Assembly: GCF_000474745.1 (NCBI RefSeq)
Contig: NZ_ASJR01000007.1
Location: forward strand, 58,872-122,871
DNA length: 64,000 bases
Direction: 5' to 3'
From: Chitinivibrio alkaliphilus ACht1
GTDB lineage: Bacteria; Fibrobacterota; Chitinivibrionia; Chitinivibrionales; Chitinivibrionaceae
Shown here: piece after piece, positions 25,151-32,460 of the stretch
How the letters are laid out: each line of letters starts with the position of its first letter
How positions within the stretch are numbered: the stretch's first letter is position 1
Notes under the pieces: model-generated
What the model was told of the DNA's origin: nothing
What the model saw: only the letters and a program-made list of their open reading frames with translations
Databases searched by the model: none
Program-made: the position numbers and the translations under genes

Positions 25151-25540
25151 ATGATTCTCGGGATTGGTACGGATATCGTTTCGGTGGCTCGAATTACGCG
25201 GGTATTGCAGAAAAAATATGCCCATCGCTTTATCGACCGTGTCTTCACGCCAGCAGAGCAGGAGTATTGTGAAAAACAGGTTGGCGGGCGGTATGAAAGA
25301 TATGCTGCACGATGGGCCATAAAGGAAGCCCTCTACAAGGCATTGCCAGAATCGTGTCAATCTGGTGCAACATGGCGTTCTGTAGAATGTGTGCGTAGCA
25401 CGGGTAAGGGGGGGGTTCATATTTGTTCGCAGGAGCTTTCGGCTCAGCTTTCTGAATATGGAGATCTGCAAGTGCATCACTCAATCAGTCATGACGGTGG
25501 TGTGGCCGTGGCCTTTGTTATATTGGAGGTGTCTCCATGA
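25151..25540 (+). CDS. acpS: Holo-[acyl-carrier-protein] synthase
   Basis: AcpS transfers phosphopantetheine from CoA to apo-ACP. The 129-residue protein has the family start ILGIGTDIVSVARI with the Mg-binding Asp, the motif RYAARWAIKEALYKAL with the catalytic Glu and Lys, and the C-terminal HHSISHDGGVAVAFVI. GAGGAGA lies upstream of ATG 25151. Its stop overlaps the ruvC start by 4 bases, making acpS the head of the ruv operon. Confidence 0.94.
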   Translation: MILGIGTDIVSVARITRVLQKKYAHRFIDRVFTPAEQEYCEKQVGGRYERYAARWAIKEALYKALPESCQSGATWRSVECVRSTGKGGVHICSQELSAQLSEYGDLQVHHSISHDGGVAVAFVILEVSP

Positions 25541-26013
25541 TTATTGTTGGGATCGACCCGGGGACTGTCGTTACGGGGTTTGGGGTACTCTCAGTAGAAC
25601 AGGGACGGGTGCAATGCCGCGAATACGGTGTCATTCGAACTGGTAGAGATGACTCCTTGGTTCGTCGTCTTCGTGATATTTATGTAAGTCTCCAGTCAAT
25701 TTTAAGTCGTTGGGAGCCACAGGTGGTCTCTGTTGAAAAAGCCTTTGTCGGAAAAAATATACAGAGTGCGCTCAAGCTGGGTCAGGCACGGGGGGTTATC
25801 CTGCTTGCTGCAGATCAGGCGGGGGCATCGGTGGTTGAGTTTGCTCCCACCACGGTAAAAAAAAGTGTCGTGGGAAATGGGCGTGCGCAAAAAGAGCAGG
25901 TGGAATTTATGCTTCGTCGTATTCTCCGTCTTTCTCCAGAGCCAATTAAGGATGACGCCTTTGACGCCTTAGGGCTGGCTCTTTGTGCATACAACCATGG
26001 CAATACATATTGA
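25537..26013 (+). CDS. ruvC: Holliday junction resolvase RuvC
   Basis: A 158-residue RNase H-fold endonuclease that cuts Holliday junctions with RuvAB. Acidic catalytic residues are visible in order: GIDPGTVVTGFG (Asp7), VSVEKAFVGKN (Glu) and the C-terminal DDAFDALGLAL (two Asp). It overlaps acpS by ATGA. The order ruvC-ruvA-ruvB with DUF2905 behind it is common. Confidence 0.96.
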   Translation: MIIVGIDPGTVVTGFGVLSVEQGRVQCREYGVIRTGRDDSLVRRLRDIYVSLQSILSRWEPQVVSVEKAFVGKNIQSALKLGQARGVILLAADQAGASVVEFAPTTVKKSVVGNGRAQKEQVEFMLRRILRLSPEPIKDDAFDALGLALCAYNHGNTY

Positions 26014-26076
26014 CTCTTCTTTTACGATGTGACAAAACGTATTTTTACAGATACAGTATGCGGGGAGCGTTACAAT

Positions 26077-26694
26077 ATGTATGAGTTTATTCGAGGAATT
26101 CATGTTAGTTCCGGTATCGATTATGCGGTGATTGATGCCGGGGGAGTCGGATACCGACTCGGCATTTCGCACAATTGCAGTATTGCCTTACCCCCCCGTG
26201 GAGAAGAGGCCTGCCTCTTTGTTCACTTTCATGTGACAGAAAATAGTCAAACTCTCTATGGGTTCATCGATCATCAAGAGCGTTCCCTCTTTGAAATTTT
26301 AATTGGTGTTAATAAGATTGGTCCGCGTGTTGCCTTAAACATTCTTTCCACTTTGACCGTGAGTGAAATTGTTTCTGCAGTTACGCAGGAGCGCCCGGCC
26401 CTGTTTACGTCCGTATCTGGGGTGGGGGCAAAAACAGCATCCCGTTTGGTGTTGGAGTTACAGGATAAGCTGGATATGGAGTTGATGGGAACCTCTCTCT
26501 CGCCTTCCACCAATGAGCATGTCGAACAGGAAGGTGCATCAGAGTATACCCTCGAAGATGAGGCTTATACTGGTCTTATAGCCCTAGGCTTTACGGATGG
26601 ACAAATAAAAAAGGCTTTGGAACGTATGCGTCAGTCTGATACGGTTTGTGAGACCGTTGAGGAGTGTATTACCAAGGCATTGCAGGTGATATGA
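26077..26694 (+). CDS. ruvA: Holliday junction DNA helicase subunit RuvA
   Basis: The 205-residue RuvA tetramer binds the junction and loads RuvB. N-terminal OB domain starts MYEFIRGIHV, the middle has two helix-hairpin-helix motifs (LIGVNKIGPRVALNIL and SVSGVGAKTASRLVLEL), and the C-terminal domain III (EAYTGLIALGFTDGQIKKAL) contacts RuvB. ATG 26077 is chosen on family start and GGGGAG upstream; the open frame begins 48 bases earlier. Its stop overlaps the ruvB start. Confidence 0.96.
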   Translation: MYEFIRGIHVSSGIDYAVIDAGGVGYRLGISHNCSIALPPRGEEACLFVHFHVTENSQTLYGFIDHQERSLFEILIGVNKIGPRVALNILSTLTVSEIVSAVTQERPALFTSVSGVGAKTASRLVLELQDKLDMELMGTSLSPSTNEHVEQEGASEYTLEDEAYTGLIALGFTDGQIKKALERMRQSDTVCETVEECITKALQVI

Positions 26695-27740
26695 ACAGTA
26701 ATATAGAACGAATAGTTTCTCCCGTGAGCGAAGAGCATGATGTTGATTTGGATCGAACCCTTCGGCCGCAAACCTTCGCTGATTTTATCGGGCAGGAGCA
26801 GTTAAAACAAAATCTTTCAGTTTTTGTTGCTGCGGCAAAAAAACGGGGGGAGGCTCTCGATCACATCCTTTTTTCAGGTCCGCCGGGATTGGGAAAAACA
26901 ACCCTTGCACGAATCTTGGCGAATGAAATTGGCGTTGGAATTACCATTACGTCGGGGCCAGTTTTGGAGAAAAAAGGTGATCTTGCCGGAAATGTGACGG
27001 GGTTGGAAGAGCGGGAAATTTTCTTTATTGATGAAATTCATCGGTTAAACCGAGTGGTGGAGGAGTCTCTTTACCCAGCAATAGAAGACTTCTGCTTTGA
27101 TATTGTAACAGGTGAAGGGCCAGCGGCAAAATCAATTCGTCTTCCTCTCAAGCCCTTCACTTTGGTGGGGGCAACCACGCGGGCAGGGTTACTTACGGCT
27201 CCCATGCACGCGCGCTTCGGCTATGTCGGGCGTATGCAGTATTATACCCCTGAAGATCTACAAAAAATTGTTCTTCGCTCTGCAAAGCTTTTGAATATTC
27301 CCTGTGACCCCGGTGCTGCTTTAGAGCTTGGTCGCCGTTCTCGGGGGACACCCCGTATTGCAAACCGCCTACTGCGGAGAACCAGAGATGTAGCTGACGT
27401 TCGGGGCAATGGTCATATTACCACGGACCTTGTGCACAAAACCTGTAAAATGCTCGGGATAGATACGGGGGGGCTTGATGAAATGGATCGAGCGATTCTC
27501 TCCGCGATAATTACCCATTATAAGGGAGGTCCCGTAGGTATTAAGAATATTGCCGTTGTCGTAGGGGAAGAGTCTGATACAATTGAAGATGTGTACGAAC
27601 CATATCTTATTCAAGCGGGGTTTCTAAAACGGACTCCAAAAGGGCGCGAAGTAACGTCTAAGACCTATGGGTACCTCGGTATGTCCCGTAAAGAGAGTTC
27701 CACGGGGCAGATTAATCTGTTTGACTTGGAAAGTGAGTGA
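26691..27740 (+). CDS. ruvB: Holliday junction branch migration ATPase RuvB
   Basis: The 349-residue AAA+ motor of branch migration. Visible motifs: LRPQTFADFIGQEQLK, Walker A GPPGLGKTT, Walker B FFIDEIHRLN, sensor 1 LVGATTRAG, arginine finger region MHARFG, and a C-terminal winged helix ending FLKRTPKGREVTSKTYGYLG. ATG 26691 overlaps the ruvA stop (ATGA); an upstream ATG at 26664 is too early for the family. Confidence 0.97.
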   Translation: MNSNIERIVSPVSEEHDVDLDRTLRPQTFADFIGQEQLKQNLSVFVAAAKKRGEALDHILFSGPPGLGKTTLARILANEIGVGITITSGPVLEKKGDLAGNVTGLEEREIFFIDEIHRLNRVVEESLYPAIEDFCFDIVTGEGPAAKSIRLPLKPFTLVGATTRAGLLTAPMHARFGYVGRMQYYTPEDLQKIVLRSAKLLNIPCDPGAALELGRRSRGTPRIANRLLRRTRDVADVRGNGHITTDLVHKTCKMLGIDTGGLDEMDRAILSAIITHYKGGPVGIKNIAVVVGEESDTIEDVYEPYLIQAGFLKRTPKGREVTSKTYGYLGMSRKESSTGQINLFDLESE

Positions 27741-27742
27741 TT

Positions 27743-27958
27743 ATGAGTTTATTTGACTTAGGCAGGCTCTTGCTGATATCTGGTGTACTTCTTTTTATAC
27801 TGGGTATTCTTTTTATCTATTTTCACGACCTTCCCGATGGAAAGCTATGGGGTGATATGTTCCTTCGCCGCGGAGGGCTTAGAATTTACGTCCCCGTAAC
27901 CACGACGGTATTCGTAACCCTTATTATTACCTTGGTGGTAAATATCTTTCTTCGTTAA
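27743..27958 (+). CDS. DUF2905 family small membrane protein
   Basis: A 71-residue protein with two hydrophobic helices around a central loop LPDGKLWGDMFLRRGGLRIY, the arrangement of DUF2905 (family pattern G-R-L-P-G-D-I-x-I-R-R-G). ATG 27743 lies two bases after the ruvB stop. DUF2905 genes are often found behind ruvB; no function is known. Confidence 0.8.
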   Translation: MSLFDLGRLLLISGVLLFILGILFIYFHDLPDGKLWGDMFLRRGGLRIYVPVTTTVFVTLIITLVVNIFLR

Positions 27959-27960
27959 AG

Positions 27961-28266
27961 TTATGAATCTTTGTTCATAATTTTTGAGTCAATTCTGTCA
28001 CGTAGCAAGGTGGAAGCCTCAAAAATAGGTTTAAAACTTTTATTTACTTGTACCACCTCATTCGTACGGGGGTTTCGTGCTCGGTGTGCAGAGCGCTCCT
28101 TTGTCTTAAATCGCCCAAACCCGCGAAGCTCAATATTTCTTCCTTGTTGCAAAGCCTTGCCGATACTGTTCATAAAAGACTCTATCACAAGTTTTGTGTC
28201 GCTTTGAGTTTGATTACACTGCTCAGAGAGGCGTTCTACCACTTCCCGTTTTGTTATGTTTTTCAT
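27961..28266 (-). CDS. HU/IHF-family DNA-binding protein
   Basis: A 101-residue nucleoid protein: helical dimerisation part (MKNITKREVVERLSEQCN ... VIESFMNSIGKALQQGRNIEL), then the DNA-binding arm (GFGRFKTKERSAHRARNPRT) and KPIFEAS. ATG 28266 has GGAGACC upstream; the frame is open further to 28332. The arm lacks the usual Pro tip motif G-R-N-P but has A-R-N-P, which keeps the intercalating proline. It follows the TPR gene by 62 bases on the same strand and ends three bases from DUF2905, convergent. Confidence 0.9.
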   Translation of the reverse strand: MKNITKREVVERLSEQCNQTQSDTKLVIESFMNSIGKALQQGRNIELRGFGRFKTKERSAHRARNPRTNEVVQVNKSFKPIFEASTLLRDRIDSKIMNKDS

Positions 28267-28328
28267 ATGGTCTCCATATTTTTTACGATGAAACAACCCA
28301 CACATTCTAGCATAGATAGAAAAAAATG

Positions 28329-29510
28329 TCAATTACTTTTTAAAAACCGTATCTTATGCAGGGCAAGTTTGTCGAGAGGGTGCTCTTCCAGTATTGCCTT
28401 GTATGTGTCAATGGCCTTTTGTATCTGCTCTGATTTTTCATACGCGGCTCCAATTTGATAGCGAACCAAGCGTGTATCAGGACTTCTTTGCAACGCCCTA
28501 TAGAAATAGGGGAGAGCTCCGCGAGGACGTCCTTCTTTAAGATACAGTATTCCAAGATTATAGTTACTTTGCCAATGAAGGCTGTCTGTTGCTCGAACTG
28601 TCTCAAAATAGTTAGCTGCCCGTATGGGGGTATCAAGATGTGAGAAATAGAGTGTGCCGAGGAGAAAGTTCGTTTTCACATCTTCCGGTTTAAGGTGCAC
28701 CGCTGTTGATAATGCTCGGGCGGCATCTTTATAGCGCTCTTTTTCTAAGAGAATTTTTCCTCTGAGGAGATGACCTTCATGGAAAAGAGGGGTTCTATGG
28801 AGCATTGTTTCAATACTTCTCAGCTGTTTCGCAGTAGCTCCTTCTTTTTTGAAGTTACTGTATGATGTAAGAAATATTCCCATGGAAGAGTGGTTGTTTT
28901 TGGAACGTAGGGCGGTGCCCAGTTTCTCTGTAATGGTGTAGTCATGGGAGTAGATACGACACCCAATAGTTTTCAGGATATGGGAATCATCTTCTATCAG
29001 AGCAAAAAATGAGGGAGAGTTGAGGCTGTCAAGAAGTTCTTTTGTGGGGAGAGCACTGGCGTAGAGAGTTTCTGCGGAAGAACTGTTTTCAAAATTCTGG
29101 ATAATATAGGTAAGCACTCTTCGTGCATCTTCATGGCGGTTGACTTGCAATAGCAGTTGTGCCATGAAGAGGTGATAGGCTTTGTGGGCAGGGTCGGTTT
29201 GGCGAAGGTATTCAGTGTACTTAATAGCTGTGGATATATCTGAGCGACGAGTCGCTTCTTTTGCTGCTGCTTTATACGCCTTCCTCCGGAGTTTTTCTGA
29301 AAGCTGGGTCGATGGTTCTTCAAGGGGTGCTGCGCCTTTTGTTGATATCTCTGAAGGAGTGGCGAGTGCCCATATAATAAGAAGTGTAAGTACTGCAACG
29401 GTGAGGCTGATAGTGGTAAAGACAATAAACCCGAGGATTTGCCGTTCCCGTGAGGAGAGAGGGAGGTTTTTGATAAGTGGAAGGGTTTCAAATACGGCAA
29501 GTTTATTCAT
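28329..29510 (-). CDS. Membrane-anchored TPR protein
   Basis: A 393-residue protein with a short cytoplasmic N-terminus, one membrane helix (ILGFIVFTTISLTVAVLTLL, about 25-45) and an array of TPR repeats in the rest. Clear TPR units are KYTEYLRQTDPAHKAYHLFM, HLLRGKILLEKERYKDAARA and SNYNLGILYLKEGRPRGALP. GGAGAG precedes the ATG. The partner is unknown; its place between flgM and an HU gene gives no clear clue. Confidence 0.75.
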   Translation of the reverse strand: MNKLAVFETLPLIKNLPLSSRERQILGFIVFTTISLTVAVLTLLIIWALATPSEISTKGAAPLEEPSTQLSEKLRRKAYKAAAKEATRRSDISTAIKYTEYLRQTDPAHKAYHLFMAQLLLQVNRHEDARRVLTYIIQNFENSSSAETLYASALPTKELLDSLNSPSFFALIEDDSHILKTIGCRIYSHDYTITEKLGTALRSKNNHSSMGIFLTSYSNFKKEGATAKQLRSIETMLHRTPLFHEGHLLRGKILLEKERYKDAARALSTAVHLKPEDVKTNFLLGTLYFSHLDTPIRAANYFETVRATDSLHWQSNYNLGILYLKEGRPRGALPYFYRALQRSPDTRLVRYQIGAAYEKSEQIQKAIDTYKAILEEHPLDKLALHKIRFLKSN

Positions 29511-29534
29511 GATTACTCTCCATGGCTACTCACA

Positions 29535-29563
29535 TAAAAAAGGAGAGCTGAGAGAGCTCTCCT
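29535..29563 (-). terminator. Rho-independent terminator after flgM
   Basis: 9-bp perfect inverted repeat AGGAGAGCT/AGCTCTCCT (29541-29549 with 29555-29563), 5-base loop; on the minus strand it is followed by TTTTTT (A run 29535-29540). It lies 24 bases past the flgM stop and 25 bases before the TPR gene start. Confidence 0.8.
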
Positions 29564-29586
29564 CCGTATGGTATATGCAGATATTC

Positions 29587-29907
29587 TTATAATCCGAAAT
29601 CTCCGATGAGTTTATCTGCCAAGGTATCAGCAAAATTGGAAGAGTTATAGTACCCCGACTCAATTTTTTCCTGGACATCGGATATGCGTTCATCCCGTAT
29701 GTCCGGTTCGGCGTCTAGGCGTGCTGATAATAACTGAGCCTGTGCTTCTGTTCCGTGTGTTTTCGCGGCGGAAGCTGAAAGGCTTGCTGTATCTGTCCGC
29801 CCTGTTCGGGAAGGGCTTTGTGGTCCAGCGGTCTTCTTTTTATCAGAAGTGGAGTGTATTTTTCTAAATTCGGCTGAGACCATGTTGTTTATGGATTCAA
29901 GTCTCAT
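29587..29907 (-). CDS. flgM: FlgM-like anti-sigma-28 factor
   Basis: A 106-residue protein with a disordered polar N-terminus (KKKTAGPQSPSRTGRTDTAS) and a C-terminal sigma-28-binding region matching FlgM: DIRDERISDVQEKIESGYYN followed by FADTLADKLIGDF. FlgM holds FliA inactive until the hook is finished and FlgM is exported. ATG 29907 has a perfect AGGAGG five bases upstream, so the six-residue longer frame is not used. A sigma-28-like promoter lies just upstream, fitting the usual class-3 autoregulation. Confidence 0.85.
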   Translation of the reverse strand: MRLESINNMVSAEFRKIHSTSDKKKTAGPQSPSRTGRTDTASLSASAAKTHGTEAQAQLLSARLDAEPDIRDERISDVQEKIESGYYNSSNFADTLADKLIGDFGL

Positions 29908-29942
29908 ACCAACCTCCTGTGTCATGTTTGTCTCTATGTAAG

Positions 29943-29970
29943 AGATCGGAATAATTTTCCTGTATCTTTA
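29943..29970 (-). promoter_or_regulatory. Candidate sigma-28 (FliA-type) promoter of flgM
   Basis: Minus strand: TAAA (29967-29970), 16-base spacer, TCCGATCT (29943-29950), compared with TAAA-N15/16-GCCGATAA. Core C-C-G-A-T is intact. The predicted transcript would start about 30 bases before the flgM ATG. Confidence 0.5.
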
Positions 29971-29996
29971 GGAAAAAGGGAAAAAAGTGCATTCTT

Positions 29997-31193
29997 TTAT
30001 ACCCCGCCAATCATGGTGAACATGGGCATGTACATAGCAATCAATATGCTACCAATGATAATGCCCATAATAACAATCATAATGGGTTCAATAACGCTGG
30101 TTAAACTTTCCACGGCAGCATCCACTTCTTCTTCATAAAATTTTGCGACCTTGGCAAGCATGCTTGATATATCCCCTGTTTTTTCACCAACAGCAATCAT
30201 GTGAAGTACCATGGGGGGGAATATTCCCACGTCTTTCAACGGGGCTGAAATACTTTTCCCCCCTTTTATCTCTTCTACAGAGCGGAGTAGGCCTTCTTCA
30301 ATGGGTTTTACCCCTGCTGTCTTAGCTGTAATGGTCATCGCTTGGATGATATTAATCCCTGATGACAGGAGTGTTCCCAAGGTTTGGGAGAATCGACTTA
30401 CTGCTGTTTTAAGAACCAAATTTCCTACAACAGGGGTGCGAAGGATGAGTTTGTCGATATTTCGTTTTCCTCCCTCCGTTTTGTTGTATTGGTAGATTCC
30501 CGTAGCAATTGCTACAATTATAAGTACAATTTGAATAAAATAGGTGCGGAGAAAATTGGATACGTCAACAACAAGTTGTGTTGATGCTGGAAGATCTCGT
30601 CCCATGCCTCCGAAGAGATCTGCAAAGGTTGGGACTACAAAGGTAAGCATAATGGTGGTGGCAGCCACACAGACAACAATCAATACTATGGGATAGGTGA
30701 GGGCACCCTTTACTTTTCGCCGAAGCTTACTGTTTTTTTCCATGTATTCTGCAAGACGGAGCAGTATTTCATCAAGATTACCGGAGGCCTCACCAGCGGC
30801 AATCATGTTGCAGTACAGGCCATCAAAAATCTTTGGATGCTTCCGCATTGAGTCAGCAAGGGTATTTCCACCCTGTATATCCATGGAGATTTCCTTCAAA
30901 GCATTTTGGAGTACGGGAACTTCCGTTTGTGCTGCCAAAATATCCATACATTGCACGAGGGGAAGGCCTGCGTCAATCATTGCGGCAAACTGCCGAGTAA
31001 ATCGGGAGACATCGTCGAGTTTGGGATTTCCCTGCATAAATCCCAACTGCTTTTGCTTCTTTTCTCGTACCGATGTCGGGCGTATCCCTCGTTTTCGTAA
31101 CTGCGCTATGACACTGTTTTTATCAGCGCCCTTAATTTCACCATTTACTTGTTTTCTATTCTTATCAACGCCTGAATATTGAAAGGTTGGCAT
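29997..31193 (-). CDS. pilC: Type IV pilus inner-membrane platform protein PilC (GspF family)
   Basis: A 398-residue GspF/PilC protein that sits under the pilus and couples the cytoplasmic motors to it. It has the N-terminal FQYSGVDKNRKQVNGEI segment, two GspF repeats (about 70-195 and 275-395, e.g. FTRQFAAMIDAGLPL and FSQTLGTLLSSGINI) and three hydrophobic helices (about 165-190, 215-235, 370-392). Gene order pilT-pilC on one strand with 20 bases between. Confidence 0.92.
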   Translation of the reverse strand: MPTFQYSGVDKNRKQVNGEIKGADKNSVIAQLRKRGIRPTSVREKKQKQLGFMQGNPKLDDVSRFTRQFAAMIDAGLPLVQCMDILAAQTEVPVLQNALKEISMDIQGGNTLADSMRKHPKIFDGLYCNMIAAGEASGNLDEILLRLAEYMEKNSKLRRKVKGALTYPIVLIVVCVAATTIMLTFVVPTFADLFGGMGRDLPASTQLVVDVSNFLRTYFIQIVLIIVAIATGIYQYNKTEGGKRNIDKLILRTPVVGNLVLKTAVSRFSQTLGTLLSSGINIIQAMTITAKTAGVKPIEEGLLRSVEEIKGGKSISAPLKDVGIFPPMVLHMIAVGEKTGDISSMLAKVAKFYEEEVDAAVESLTSVIEPIMIVIMGIIIGSILIAMYMPMFTMIGGV

Positions 31194-31213
31194 TCTCTCT
31201 CCTTTATGAGTGT

Positions 31214-32269
31214 TTATTCAAACAGCAGCTTTTCCAAGCCTTTTGGGTCGGGACTCTTTTTCATAATGTCCTTGAGGGATACACTATTCTCATGGTAGAG
31301 TCGAGCCAAATCGCTGTTCATTGTGTGCATGCCGTCCTGTGATCCCACTTCCATCATACCGGGTAGTTGATGGAGCTTATCATCACGGATGAGCTGCCGA
31401 ATCCCGGAGTTTGGAACAAGGAGTTCCGTGGCAACAACCCGCCCGCCTTGTACTTTGGGAAGAAGACTCTGGCTCACAATTGCCTCAAGTACCATGGAAA
31501 GCTGCGTACGAATAGTTGATTTTTGATTTGCGGGAAATACGTCAACAATCCGGCTGATTGTTTTTGGGGCTGAATTTGTATGGAGGGTTGCAAAGGTGAG
31601 GTGCCCTGTTTCTGCAATTGTTAAGGCAGCTTTTATGGTTTCCAAATCGCGCAACTCACCGATGAGCACGATATCTGGGTCCTGTCGAAGTGCCGACTTT
31701 AAGGCCGTTGCAAAATCGTTCGTGTCATGATCAATCTCCCGTTGATTAATCATGCATCCTTTATGATGGTGCACAAACTCAATGGGGTCTTCGATTGTGA
31801 GAATATGTTCGGCCCGGTTTTCGTTGAGGTAGTCAATCATCGAGGCCAAGGTGGTCGACTTACCGCTTCCCGTAGGTCCCGTTACAAGAATAAGGCCGTT
31901 GGGACGATCCATAAGATCTTTAATTATGGGGGGAAGCCCCAAGTCATCGAAGGCATGAATTTCTGTGGGGATAATTCGTAGAGAGGTTGCTACACAGCCG
32001 CGTTGAAGAAATACGTTTGCCCGAAATCGTCCAATATTTTTAGCACCAAAGGAGAAGTCAATTTCGTTGTTTTGCTCAAAATGCTTTCGCTGCTTTTCAG
32101 TCATAATGCTGTATGCAAGGGCTTCTGTTTGGGTTTTGTTAAGCCGCTCTGTCCCACCGGGGTTCAGTTTTCCGTCAATACGGTACATGGGGGGGAGTCC
32201 TGCTGTGATATGAACGTCGGACGCCCCAAGGTCGAGGCATTTTTTGAGCAGTTCCTGAAATGATGCCAT
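31214..32269 (-). CDS. pilT: Type IV pilus retraction ATPase PilT
   Basis: A 351-residue hexameric secretion ATPase. Motifs: Walker A GPTGSGKST, Asp box TIEDPIEF, Walker B region DPDIVLIGELRD, His box ATLHTNSA, and the C-terminal IRQLIRDDKLHQLPGMMEVG, the place of the AIRNLIRE motif that distinguishes PilT retraction from PilB extension ATPases. The N-terminal SDVHITAGLPP segment is also PilT-like. No pilB is in the window. Confidence 0.94.
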   Translation of the reverse strand: MASFQELLKKCLDLGASDVHITAGLPPMYRIDGKLNPGGTERLNKTQTEALAYSIMTEKQRKHFEQNNEIDFSFGAKNIGRFRANVFLQRGCVATSLRIIPTEIHAFDDLGLPPIIKDLMDRPNGLILVTGPTGSGKSTTLASMIDYLNENRAEHILTIEDPIEFVHHHKGCMINQREIDHDTNDFATALKSALRQDPDIVLIGELRDLETIKAALTIAETGHLTFATLHTNSAPKTISRIVDVFPANQKSTIRTQLSMVLEAIVSQSLLPKVQGGRVVATELLVPNSGIRQLIRDDKLHQLPGMMEVGSQDGMHTMNSDLARLYHENSVSLKDIMKKSPDPKGLEKLLFE

Positions 32270-32460
32270 GGTATGTCTTCTCCCGGTTATCCATTAATTC
32301 ACCTAAATATAACCTAGTATACCCTTATTCAGCAATTATTTCACGAAGAAATTCCCATTTCATTCTTCACGGATAAAATTGCCTTGCGGGAAATAACAAA
32401 TATTATATTATCTGAAATCAGTGTGCAAAGTAACTATTCAATTTACAGGAAGGTTTTAGA

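Noticed and set aside
25066..25320. N-terminal extension of GH10 across the acpS gene
   Set aside because: The extension is not signal-like, runs antisense to acpS, and GGAGG stands right before ATG 25065.
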